In this document: in pieces, positions 53,951 to 64,000 of the stretch
Layout of the letters: each line of letters begins with the position of its first letter
Position numbering within the stretch: position 1 is the stretch's first letter
NCBI GenBank assembly: GCA_024516035.1
Contig: CM044960.1
Span: 11,876,391 to 11,940,390, forward strand
Source: Bactericera cockerelli
Lineage: Eukaryota > Arthropoda > Insecta > Hemiptera > Triozidae
Length of the DNA stretch: 64,000 nt
Reading direction: 5' to 3'
Notes under the pieces: model-generated
Seen by the model: only the letters and a program-made list of their open reading frames with translations
Database searches by the model: none
What the model was told of the DNA's origin: nothing
Position numbers and translations under genes: made by a program

Positions 53951-55235
53951 ATATTATGTATAAGATCTGTTTGACTGCTGGAGTCAAGGGACTTTTCAGT
54001 CTTATCTCGGCAGTATAAACAAGGTGTATTCCATTCTATTCAATGAATGATTAGAGGGTGGAGTCAGTAAACGTTCTGTACAACTTCTGTGAGTCACACA
54101 AGTTTGGAATTTGGTGTGTTGGTGAATTGATTTCAATGGTTATAATGCCACCCCAAAACTCTTGCACTATACAGATTGTGTGTAACAGCAGCACCTGTTG
54201 ATAATATGCACCCACCCACTCTTCCAAGATGTATTGGATTGTTTCCCTTGAGAAGTGTGTAACTCTATGCGTAGGTATGAGAATCGGACGACAGAAGGGT
54301 AGCCCATGGTATATTATTTATTCATTAGAACGAAAAATGTGGTTGTGAGCGTGTTTGAATTATTGTATAGAAAACAGTAGCAGTAGGCTAGAGCGTCTAT
54401 TTGTTTGGGTGTCCTCCACTAGGTTAGAGCTGTCTGGCGAACTTTATCCCTGGAACTGCGAGTACTTCTTTACAGGAACAAAACATTTAAGTGTCCTTTT
54501 TTAAATGCCTTTCAGTTTTATTTAGTTCCATGGTGAGGTGAAGTGGTCAGGAGAGGAGAGACTATCATGTTACTGTCTAGTCACTAGTGCTCCTCCCCGG
54601 TGCACCAGAAGTAATTTTTTGCTTCTAGAGCCAGAGGTCGCGGGTTTGATTCCAGCCGCGGGGTAACTGTTTCTAGGACAGAGATCATTCACCCCGCTTA
54701 TCAGCGTGCTAGTTTTCTTCTCTCCCGACGGATAAGAGCATCCATCTTCCGTACATGCAGGAAGCATATCTCAATGAGCAGGAAAAGTGAGACTATTGTG
54801 ACAGATAAATCTTTTATGAGGAACTTGATTATTCTAATATTCCAAATGATAGATCTATGCATATCTGGATAAATATTATTGTGTACATTAAAACTAATTG
54901 ATCAACTACATAGTATCTTGGTTTAAAATAATATAATCCGGTTGTGTAGTCACTACTGAAAATAATTTGTATCCCTAATTCCCTATCCATAGTAGCCATG
55001 CTTCCTGTTGACCTAAATAAAATCTGTCCAAAGGCATTTGTAGACAATAAGACATCCCGGTATATTTTTTAGACGATTATATATATATATTTTAATTATT
55101 ACTATTTACTAGGTATTTTTATTCTATTTATTGTGGTATTATTCTATTTTTCTTTTGTGTACAGTATTTTTAATTATTTTATCTAACACGTATAGACGCG
55201 TTATTCATGGGCGGTCTACAGACATTGAACTTATT
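53951..55235. other. Probable Moesin 3' UTR / spacer
   Basis: One tRNA-like SINE head at about 54597-54665 (GGTCGCGGGTTTGATTCC). Otherwise no feature recognised. Confidence 0.4.
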
Positions 55236-55237
55236 CC

Positions 55238-55740
55238 GAGCTGAAGGTTTTTCCTTACCAAACGGTGGCCTTAAATTAATACTTACTTTTCATACATCCA
55301 ATATTTTTTCAATTATTAATAAACATTGATGCAGTATTTTATAACCGTTAAGGCCCTAGACATTGTATTATTTATTGTCTACGATTTTTTATATACTAAA
55401 CTAAAACATACGATTTATTACCGCAAGGCCTTAAGTAATAACTGTCTATACAATTTTTTTATGATAAATCATCATATTTGTGAAAAATATTTTTCCGCGA
55501 GGCCTTAGCATTTTTATATACGAGATTTTTTTTCTATTTAAAACTTACAGTATTTTTAACCGATATACTATCGAGAGGCCTCTATTCTTCTAACCATTGT
55601 ATTATCTATACGACATTTTTTCTAGTAAGTCAACAGTATTTATAACAAATTTATTTTCTGTGAGACCTTCAAATATTGTTTTTACGAATTTAGTTCTAAC
55701 AATAAAAACCGTATTTATAACGACGATATTTTCCTTCTAT
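55238..55740. repeat. Highly degenerate repeat of about 90-100 bp
   Basis: GAGGCCTT-like words recur at about 55270, 55353, 55425, 55500, 55575 and 55660, each followed by ATTGTATTATTTATTGTCTA-like and ACGATTTTTT-like stretches. Confidence 0.55.
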
Positions 55741-55744
55741 CATT

Positions 55745-56685
55745 GTACTTCCAATTTAAAATAGATTTTTTTAGAAGGAAACAAAAATAAATTAATTTGT
55801 AGAAGAAAAAATAATGTAGGAGTTCACTTTAAACGTCTTCCCCAGATCAAAGTCTCCTCTACGATAAACTATTCACTTTGATATCTTCTTGTATAATAGT
55901 TATTTAATTTTAATTTACAATTAACACTTTATTACCTACTAGATATTATTACTTATTTTTCCGTTCTACTATGATTATATTGTATTTATTTTATTTTTAT
56001 TCCTTCCCTCTTTTATTATTTAAATAATATCTAAGCATTTAATTTTTAATGACTTGTTATTAAAATTGTAAGGGGTATTATAACCTGAAATTGGTCGTTT
56101 TATAAATTTTATTTCGAGGCTCCTTGTTGACTGCTACTGCTTGGAGGTTTATTATTTTTGGCTGAGCTGAATCTAAAAGGAGTTCCGGACGAACTGTCAT
56201 TAATTGAAAGTTTCCCTCTCAAAAGTTGTCCACCAACCTTAAGCTGGCAGGGTGCAAACCATTACAGTATTTTACATTATTTGAGTTACCGTTAGAACAA
56301 AGTAGTTAGATCGTGCCTAGCCGATATTAAATGAAAAATGCAGAAACATATGAATATTTCCAATCGTGTACTTTGGTATTCTAGTGCCTACCGTGTTTCT
56401 ACATAGTATAATATTATGCCCGAGTACAGTTATTCACATCAAAGTGCTTTTGACCAACAGCTCCCGTATCAGTGGTCATAATTTTATTTCTTACAACTTA
56501 CTCTTTTTCGGGATTTGTGAGCCTTATAAAAATTTACGAAATTATACATACTTCTTATTATTTAATTTTTATTTGAATTCTTGTCTCTTATTTGTCCTTC
56601 GTTTGTTTCAGTGTTCCTACCTCAAGTGTAAAATTATGTTAGGTAACAAGGCCAAGGGGGGCAAAACAAATGTTCACATTCTTTG
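55745..56685. other. No gene seen
   Basis: AT-rich. A 116-codon frame at 56366-56716 runs into a SINE and is not credible. Confidence 0.5.
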
Positions 56686-56689
56686 TCTA

Positions 56690-56788
56690 AAACTCGCTTT
56701 ACTCAATCTTTGCTGAACCCTGGACTTGAACCACCAACCTCCAGGTTACAAGTCCGCCGCCTTATCTATCAAGCTACTGAGGTTGGTA
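56690..56788 (-). mobile_element. SINE-A copy, tail truncated
   Basis: Antisense head and middle; the usual tail is missing. Confidence 0.8.
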
Positions 56789-57714
56789 AAAACCAACATT
56801 GTATTTCCTAAGGACAAAATCAATTGAAAAGTAATAGGAAATCAGCTGGAAAATATTGTTCTTATTGCAGCAGCAGAAATCAAAGCAAACAAGGTCGCTC
56901 TAAAACAATGCAACCATCTTCCCTTCCATATATATTATCTTTATACATTCTACAAATCAAGGAACAGAAGAAACAAGGTAAGTAATAGTGAAATCTTCAA
57001 ACAAGGAAAAGCTTCCATCTCCTAATGAAGCTAAGTATTTTGCTATGATGCTTGACTATGCGGACACTTTGCAATTAGAGAGAGAAATGTATCTGAGCTA
57101 TTTGATAAAAAGTGACCCCACCATAGAAATGGAAAAGAGAGAGCGAAAAAAAAATCTTTTTTTCCGAGAATATTACACCAAGTCGTCAAGATTTCAACCC
57201 TCCAGGAGGCGAAGGCTTAATTTTGTTGTGATTGAGAAGAAAGATACTTAATTCTCTTTTCTGGAAAATCTTATTATTTAGTTTAAAAAATTGAACATAT
57301 ACCTAGGTACCTATCATAATTGGAAAAGTGTAGATAATAAAATTGCGCCTTTGCTCTTTTTCTTGGATACAAATGGGACTATTCCAATCAAAAAGTGATT
57401 GAGGTAGATCCCTAATCCGTACTCATCATGCTAGGGTAACAGCGCAGCGTCCAGACCGATTTTCCTTCTTTTCAAATGTCTCTCCTCTCAAATGCCCAAA
57501 ACAGAATCCAATAGAGCCCTTTACCAACCACGATAGCAATGGTAGAAGGCGACAACGAAGTAAGTTGGTAAGTTTCAAATGTGAGTTTCGTTACTCAGAA
57601 ATCTCAAGTCTAGAAAGTTTTGCTCTTTTTTGGAAATTAGAGGATTGGGTTTCTGAATTCTCTGAACGAATTCAGTTTCCTAGATACCAAAAAGTAGTTG
57701 ATAATAATAATAAT
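56789..57714. other. No convincing gene
   Basis: An 87-codon frame at 56988-57251 is charged and protein-like but lacks a proper start and has no recognisable family. Confidence 0.4.
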
Positions 57715-57800
57715 AATATCGCCTGATTTTTACTGCCCGATTAAGGCTAATAAGTACCATTATTCCAGCAGTAAGCCCAAGACGTATTATTATATGCTAA
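57715..57800 (-). mobile_element. SINE-C tail fragment
   Basis: TTATTCCAGCAGTAAGCCCA is the antisense of the SINE-C body; head absent. Confidence 0.7.
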
Positions 57801-57827
57801 AAAGACGTTATGCAAAAACAGAAAGTG

Positions 57828-58045
57828 ACTCTGCCAACGAGAATGGCGCGATGAATGCACCAGTTCTCGCAGGATCACCGAAGTTAAGCAACGTCCAGCG
57901 AGGTGAAGACTTCGTGATGCTGGCATTTCGGTCACACCTAGGCTGGATGAGTTTAATGTGGATGGCAAGTTTTTGAGTTTCCTGTGAATGGAGAGTAACA
58001 CCCCCGTCGTGATATAAATATGACCAGTTGAAAGTGACTTTTACC
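57828..58045 (+). mobile_element. 5S rRNA-derived SINE
   Basis: GATCACCGAAGTTAAGCAAC (57873 on) and surrounding bases from TGAATGCACCAGTTCTCG to GAAGACTTCGTGATGCTGG follow animal 5S rRNA closely over about 80 bases, including the internal promoter region. A non-5S body follows (GGCTGGATGAGTTTAATGTG; ACCCCCGTCGTGATA). The body recurs at 29235, 35455 and 40023. Confidence 0.75.
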
Positions 58046-58765
58046 CAAATTAAAATAAAAACTTTGGAAATACAGAATCCCGTGTGGACGAGGTTCACAA
58101 GGCACCCTGCTGATCTACAGATAACACAGCGGCTTGATTGATCTCCTGCTGACTCTTAGTACTACGATGCGTATTCCCCATATTACCTGCTAGAGAGAGA
58201 GAGAAAGTAAAATTTATTTACTAAAAATTAGGTAGGTAGGTACCATCTTCTCGGTAGGTATACCTACTGAAATGCTGACTCGGATTCTTTGTACAGGGGA
58301 TTTTTTTTAATACTTGCCAACCCTGTAAACTCAAGAACGGTTTAAAATTAAAAAATACGAAAAAATCCGTATACCTACCTACATTTTTTAGAGCATTAAG
58401 ATTTGGCAAAAAAAAATCCACCCAGAATGCCCCAGTCAGGCTGGGGGCATGGACCATCTTTACCATCTTCAATGGAATGTTGTGGCATGTCGTTTTAAAG
58501 GTCTCACTGAGAAAAGTTTGCAAAATATTTTAGTGATCTACGACTTACAGTGCACGAGATACAGGGTAGAAAGTGTAAAAATGACCTCAAGCTTAAAATT
58601 ATCTCAACTAATTCTTTTTACAACTGAAAATTTTACTTCATGTTAGAAGCCAAATAAAAATTGCTTAGGTTGGGTCCTCTGTATACAAAAAAATTAAAAA
58701 TAAAACAAAATTATTTATTATTTTTATTACTTTAAAGTCGGGGGGACTATTCTAGTTAACTTGAC
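58046..58765. other. No gene seen
   Basis: Short AG-rich microsatellite at 58193-58206; nothing else recognised. Confidence 0.5.
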
Positions 58766-58767
58766 CC

Positions 58768-59221
58768 ACAAAAAACTACCGTTAAAAAAAGGGCCAAGTT
58801 CCAGAACTAATATCCAAAAAGGTTTCACCAATGAATGCAGTGATATCTTGTTTGCGGCCAAGTTGTCTTGGTACTAAACTATTTCTTTTTATTAAAACCC
58901 GTTTTCTGAGTTCCTCATTTTGTATGTCTATCCTCTAACTTGGCCAGTTTCGCTCCTTGTGATGGTTATATTGTCATTTTGTACCTATACATATAGTGGT
59001 AATATTCTATACAACGATAGCATAAAACTGGCCATGTTAGAGGATAGTTTGCAGTTAAAAACATACAAAATGAAGAACTCAGAAAACGGGTTTTAATAAA
59101 AAGAAATAGTTTAGTACCAAGACAACTTGGCCGCAAACAAGATATCACTGCATTCATTGGCGAAACCTTTTTGGATAGGAGTTCTGGAACTTGGCCCTTT
59201 TTTAACGGTAGTTTTTTGTGG
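58768..59221. mobile_element. Foldback element with arms of about 190 bp
   Basis: CCACAAAAAACTACCGTTAA at 58768 is inverted at 59221, and the match continues through AATGCAGTGATATCTTG and AAAACCCGTTTTCTGAG on both arms, with a loop of about 60 bp. Arms are nearly identical. One arm plus loop is repeated at 62932-63118. Confidence 0.9.
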
Positions 59222-59309
59222 GATATCATTACTTTTTGTAAATTTAAATGGTTAGTTTCACAGCACGTTTCATTATTTTTTTATTAAAAATTTCAGGATT
59301 CTTCACTTT

Positions 59310-59630
59310 AATATGCTTCCTAAAACGCCACCGTTTAACAGCAGAAATAGTGCGAAAGTTCCAGTTTTCAGATTTTTCCCTGTACTTTTACAATGAACCC
59401 TAGCACCATACAAAATGTCAGCTTTGTAGGTATTATGAAAGTGCCTCATAACTTATATGCATAATCGAGTATACTTCCTCCCTAAAATGACACCGTTTAA
59501 CAGCATGATAAGTGCGAAAGTTCCAGTTTTCAGATTTTTCCCTGTATTTTTACAATAAACCCTACCATTATGCACAATTTCAGCCTTCTAGGTAGTCGGG
59601 AAGTGCCTCATAATTTTGATGATCTGTCAG
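59310..59630. repeat. 160-bp direct repeat, two copies
   Basis: GTGCGAAAGTTCCAGTTTTC and AGATTTTTCCCTGTA occur at about 59351 and 59511 with similar flanks, diverged. Confidence 0.85.
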
Positions 59631-60077
59631 TCAGTCAGTATCAAAATTGCAAATTTCAAAATTACATTTCTCTGAAAGTTTATTGCATAGAGTCTTGAAA
59701 TTTTTCATTGTCTTTTTAATGATATTAGGGCAATCTCTGTTCCAAATTTCATATCTCTATGATCAATTGAACCGAAGATATGAGGGTGTGAAAAACCGGG
59801 TGAATTGGTTCGTGTAAAGATACACTGCCGTGCTTGCTGGAACTTGGCCTGGCGCACTGCCGTGCGCTCAGATTTTTATTGTATAAAAATGTGTTGACTG
59901 TATTAGAGACTTGAAACAATAAAATAAAAGTAGGGTATCTATCGAAAAAAATCCCTGCAGGCCAGTGAATAACTTTGGATTTTATCAATGAACTATTGTA
60001 CATTATAAATCACGAAAATAAATATCCACATCCAAATTCCCTGTCTGCTCTCAAAATTTTAGTTTAAAAAAAGTTAT

Positions 60078-60222
60078 AAGTTATCATATTATTGTGTTAA
60101 TCACTTTCGCGATACCACATCTACTCAAACTCGTTTCACTAAATCTACGCTGAAATCGGGAATAGAACCACCGACCTCCAGGTTACAAGTCTGCCGCCTT
60201 ATCGATCAAGCTACTGAGGTCC
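60078..60222 (-). mobile_element. SINE-A copy
   Basis: Antisense, full length. Confidence 0.9.
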
Positions 60223-60354
60223 GTAAAAAAATAAGCAAAACACAAAGTCCTGAAGATTGTTTATATTCTACGTAGCGTGTCGCGGATTTGGTTTATTTGG
60301 ACAAAAAATGTTTCATTAACGTAACGAATGTTTCATTTAACGAAGAAAAAAAAC

Positions 60355-60500
60355 ATTATGATATTTTTGTGTTAATCACTTTCGTGATACCACAACTACT
60401 CAAACTCGCATTACTAAATCCACGCTGAAACCGGGACTTGAACCACCGACCTCCAGGTTACAAGTCCGCCGCCTTACTGATCAAGCTAATGAGGTCGGTT
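60355..60500 (-). mobile_element. SINE-A copy
   Basis: Antisense, full length, 130 bp from the previous copy. Confidence 0.9.
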
Positions 60501-60947
60501 TAACAAAAAAATGTTGCTGATATAGACGACATGAAAATTTGTTTTTCCACCACAACACAGAGCGTGCCGATAATCTATATTTCATGAATATTTGGAACAA
60601 CGAAGATGCATTAGTTTTCCCAAGGGTTCAATGACTTCAACGGCTCGTGAAGAAAAAGCTCAAGTTATCACGATGGATGATCGCACGAATATTTGGTTCA
60701 GGAAGAGCCAGCTAACAGTTGACTGGAGACCATCACTCAGCCCCAGTTGTAGCCAAGCTCGTAACAACACAAACAACAACAGCATGTGATACAATCAGAA
60801 TATTGACAAGAGAAGAAGAGATGGGTTGGCAATGGAGATATTTGTCTTGGGGATTTTTAATTGTTTTACGCTGCCTATGATGATGGGTTTCAAGGATACT
60901 TTTAGGTTAAAATAGGGGATTTTTTTCAACAAACTTGTATACTTAGG

Positions 60948-61077
60948 GCGAAATTAATAGACAAAATCTATAATTTGAGTATTTCCTTAGCTTCGGTTTT
61001 CCTCATTTAAGACAGTACGCAATCTAAGACGCAGTGCCACAGAGGTATTACAAAAACGTCTATTAATTTCGGCCTTA
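60948..61077. mobile_element. GGGCGAAATTAAT MITE
   Basis: TTAGGGCGAAATTAATAGAC at the left and GTCTATTAATTTCGGCC at the right, with CAGTACGCAATCTAAGA inside. Confidence 0.8.
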
Positions 61078-61183
61078 CTAATCGCAGGAAAAAAATATTA
61101 AAATAATATCCGTGATTTGTTTTGAATGACCTTTCAAACTTTGAACGCCAAAAATGAATTAGTACGACGCAACAATAGTTAAA

Positions 61184-61256
61184 ATGAGTCGTCAAGTCAT
61201 CATAAATCTAATAACTATCAGTTATCTTCTTTTTTTAAATTGTGAAACTAAAAAAG
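61184..61256 (+). CDS. Possible signal-peptide exon of a small secreted protein
   Basis: ATG starts MSRQVIINLITISYLLFLNC followed by ETKK and a GTGAGT donor. A short basic start, a 15-residue hydrophobic core and a Cys are what a signal peptide looks like. The next acceptor-like site (CACTTGCAG at 61464) leads into the 41-bp array and, joined, reads about 37 more codons before a stop. No family recognised; the gene call is tentative. Confidence 0.35.
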
Positions 61257-61464
61257 GTGAGTTTACATTAAATTTATTAGTACATGAAAACAAATTTATT
61301 TCGATAAATAATTATAGATTTTTCTTTAAAATCAATACGATATAATACGTAACTAAAAATACTTAGTTTGTTTATATTGAAAAAATACTTCTTTGCAATT
61401 CATTAAAAAAATAATATATAGTTTGTTAAAAATCTATTAAATTGCTTTGGTTTTTCACTTGCAG

Positions 61465-62466
61465 TCTTCAAAATCACAAACAACGGTATTAGTCAAATCA
61501 AAATCTCCAGTCTACAAAATCATCAGTTCAAAATAAAATCAAAATCTCCAGTCTACAAAATCATCAGTTCCAAATAAATTCAAAATCTGCAGTCTTCAAA
61601 ATCATCAGTTCAAAATAAAATCAAAATCTCCAGTCTACAAAATCATCAGTTCAAAATAAAATCAAAATCTCCAGTCTACAAAATCATCAGTTCAAAATAA
61701 AATCAAAATCTGCAGTCTTCAAAATCATCAGTTCAAAATTAAATCAAAACCTGGAGTCTTCAAAATCATCAGTTCAAAATAAAATCAAAATCTGGAGTCT
61801 TCAAAATCATCAGTTCAAAATAAAATCAAAATCTGGAGTCTTCAAAATCATCAGTTCAAAATAAAATCAAAATCTGGAGTCTTCAAAATCATCAGTTCAA
61901 AATAAAATCAAAATGTGGAGTCTTCAAAATCATCAGTTCAAAATATAATCAAAATCTGGAGTCTTCAAAATCATCAGTTCAAAATAAAATCAAAATCTGG
62001 AGTCTTCAAAATCATCAGTTCAAAATTAAATCAAAATCTGGAGTCTTCAAAATCATCAGTTCCAAGTAAAATCAAAATCTCCAGTCTACAAAATCATCAG
62101 TTCCAAATAAAATCAAAATCTCCAGTCTACAAAATCATCAGTTCAAAATCTGCAGTCTTCAAAATCATCAGTTCCAAATAAAATCAAAATCTCCAGTCTT
62201 CGAAATCATCAGATCAAAATCTCCAGTCTACAAAATCATCAGTTCCAAATAAAATCAAAATCTCCAGTCTACAAAATCATCAGTTCAAAATCTCCAGTCT
62301 ACAAAATCATCAGTTCAAAATCTGCAGTCTTCAAAATCATCAGTTCCAAATAAAATCAAAATCTCCAGTCTTCGAAATCATCAGTTCAAAATAAAATCAA
62401 AATCTCCCGTCTACAAAATCATCAGTTCAAAATAAAATCAAAATCTCCAGTCTTCAAAATCATCAG
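61465..62466 (+). repeat. 41-bp minisatellite, about 24 copies, flanked by splice-like sites
   Basis: Unit AAAATCTGGAGTCTTCAAAA TCATCAGTTCAAAATAAAATC with CTCCAG, CTGCAG and CTGGAG variants and some shortened units. The array starts right after TTTTTCACTTGCAG and ends in AAAATCATCAG followed by GTAAGA. Its length is 1002 bp. The unit is not a multiple of three and contains TAA, so it is not open throughout. Confidence 0.9.
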
Positions 62467-62931
62467 GTAAGAGAACAAATGATTGCCTCCTTTTTTTCAG
62501 ATTTTTGATGACTTGACTGAGACAAAAATTCGCATTTAAAAAGATAAAGGTCATTCAAAGAAAGAGTTAAAATTATTGTGTACAGAGACGTTTTTGTAAT
62601 TTTGTTAAATTAATATAAAATTGTACAAAATCTTCAAAAAAATATTATAAAAGAAATTTTGTATTGTTATTTTGTGTTTGCACCAAACGGCACTTGCACT
62701 CAGGAAAAAATGTCCGATTCTATTGTAAATATATCATTCAAGCCATTTCTGCGATCAAAACCACCAAAAACGAGCTTCAAATACCTTAAAAAGCCTACGA
62801 AAGTTGCCTGAGCAACGTGGCTAAGGCTCAGAGGATCAAGAAAGAGGCTTGTATTTTATTGTTATTTTTATGAATTGTTTTTTTTTTATTAGCATTTATT
62901 ATATTTTTTATGTATTAATTTTATTCGCCAA

Positions 62932-63118
62932 TGAATGCAGTGATATCTTGGTACTAAACTATTTCTTTTATGAAAACCCGTTTTCCGAGTACCTCATTTT
63001 GTATGTTTTTAACTGCAAAATATCCTCTAACTTGGCCAGTTTCGCTCCTTGTGATGGTTATATTGTTATTCTGTACCTATACATATAGTCGTAATATTCC
63101 ATACAACCGATGGCATAA
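62932..63118 (+). mobile_element. Single-arm copy of the foldback element
   Basis: AATGAATGCAGTGATATCTT to CCATACAACCGATGGCATAAAA-like end, matching 58825-59030 with a deletion. Confidence 0.85.
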
Positions 63119-63120
63119 AA

Positions 63121-63250
63121 CTATTAACCTCAACCAGCCTGGGTTGGGCCAAAATGTCAGCATCACGCAGTCTTCAGCTCGCTGGACGTTGCTTTACTTT
63201 GGTAATCCTACGAGAACCGGTGCATTGAACGCGCCATCGACGCTTGCAAC
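63121..63250 (-). mobile_element. 5S rRNA-derived SINE, head, antisense
   Basis: On the minus strand: CAATGCACCGGTTCTCGTAG, AAAGCAACGTCCAGCG and CTGAAGACTGCGTGATGCTG, followed by the start of the body. Second independent copy of the 5S-like head. Confidence 0.75.
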
Positions 63251-63689
63251 TATTCTTCTGTTTAGTTATAACTATTCTTCATAGGCTTAGCAGAGAAACA
63301 AACTCAATTATTCGCCACAATACTTAGCTATTTCGCTATATGTTAAATAGATAAATTTGAAATACATATGTATTAGATCTTTTTCTTAAGAGAATAGACG
63401 ACAACCCAAACTTGCGAATACCAGGAAACCGTACGGCTTCATGTGAGACCAAAAATGTTAGAATAATACACAGTTGTAAATCTAACGAATAGGTGCGCAC
63501 CTTTCACTGTTTCCAATCTATTGAATTGTGAAAATACGTGAGCAACATAAAGCATCTCGCACCTCAAATTTGACTTTGACTGGTTACCTACCTATCTTTC
63601 GGCTAAATTTTTATTGATCCAAAAATCGAACATGACCAACTCAATAGCATTCCGTCGTGGCTGTAAATGTTAAACCATGGCTGGTCTAT

Positions 63690-63870
63690 TATTATTATAG
63701 TATGCTTTATTAGGTAGAACAAAAATATATACAGTAAAATACAATGAAATTATAAAGAAAAATTAAATAGATTGAGCAAAGAAACAAGAACAAAAAAAAG
63801 GAAAGAAGCTTAAGTCCTACCTAAAGGGAGGGATTATTGCCCGTGGCAATCTCTTCCCCCCAACTCTTTT
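63690..63870 (-). mobile_element. Retroelement 3' end, copy 3
   Basis: Antisense; GAAGAGATTGCCACGGGCAA to CTAATAAAGCATACTATAAT. Same family as 18155 and 28815. Confidence 0.75.
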
Positions 63871-64000
63871 TGTGTGGTACCTACACATTCTACATCACAA
63901 GTACCTACCTTACAAATTAATCTAAAAACTATTATTTTTTGTACTCATGTTTTCAATAGCCATTCACTATTTCCTAGCCATGAAACAACGTTTGTGGTCT

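Noticed and set aside
56366..56716. 116-codon ORF
   Set aside because: Its C-terminal part is translated antisense SINE-A and the rest is AT-rich low-complexity sequence.

Overview
This is eukaryotic, intron-rich, repeat-dense DNA with AT-rich spacers. The only clear host gene is an arthropod-type ERM gene (ezrin/radixin/moesin, insect Moesin) on the + strand. Its C-terminal exon is nearly invariant relative to insect Moesin. Together with several tRNA-derived SINE families and TTAA-type MITEs, this points to an arthropod, most likely an insect. I cannot prove the order; a hemipteran is only a guess.

Layout. Positions 1 to about 6990 hold a DNA transposon bounded by a 26-bp perfect terminal inverted repeat (23-48 and 6959-6984). 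It carries two minus-strand genes: (i) a C2H2 zinc-finger plus DDE-like transposase of about 806 codons, split by a 299-bp TTAA MITE, and (ii) a four-exon gene for a protein of about 647 aa with an N-terminal SAM domain, resembling the multicopy 'SAMD3-like' family. From 7000 to 38250 I see no convincing gene. That stretch is packed with microsatellites, minisatellites, at least six tRNA-derived SINE types, LINE 3' ends and MITEs.

From 38498 to 53593 lie eight coding exons (513 codons) of Moesin: FERM F2, F3, the alpha-helical coiled coil, the linker and the C-ERMAD with its phosphorylatable threonine. The first 64 or so residues (FERM F1) are not seen, so their exons probably lie upstream of the window and most of the left part of the window would then be Moesin intron.

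The most striking feature is that the Moesin splice junctions are repeatedly tandem-duplicated. Exons in this window are flanked by arrays whose repeat unit spans or abuts the splice site: about 46 donor copies after exon B, nine acceptors before exon C, nine before exon G, eleven before exon H, three donors after exon F, plus arrays at the exon A acceptor and exon C donor. Nearly all decoy sites lead to an in-frame stop soon after; two exon G decoys are in frame and open and would add 20 or 40 residues.

From 53594 to 64000 there are more SINEs (including a 5S rRNA-derived SINE), a 450-bp foldback element, and a small unexplained unit made of a signal-peptide-like exon followed by a 1002-bp array of 41-bp repeats bounded by splice-like sites.
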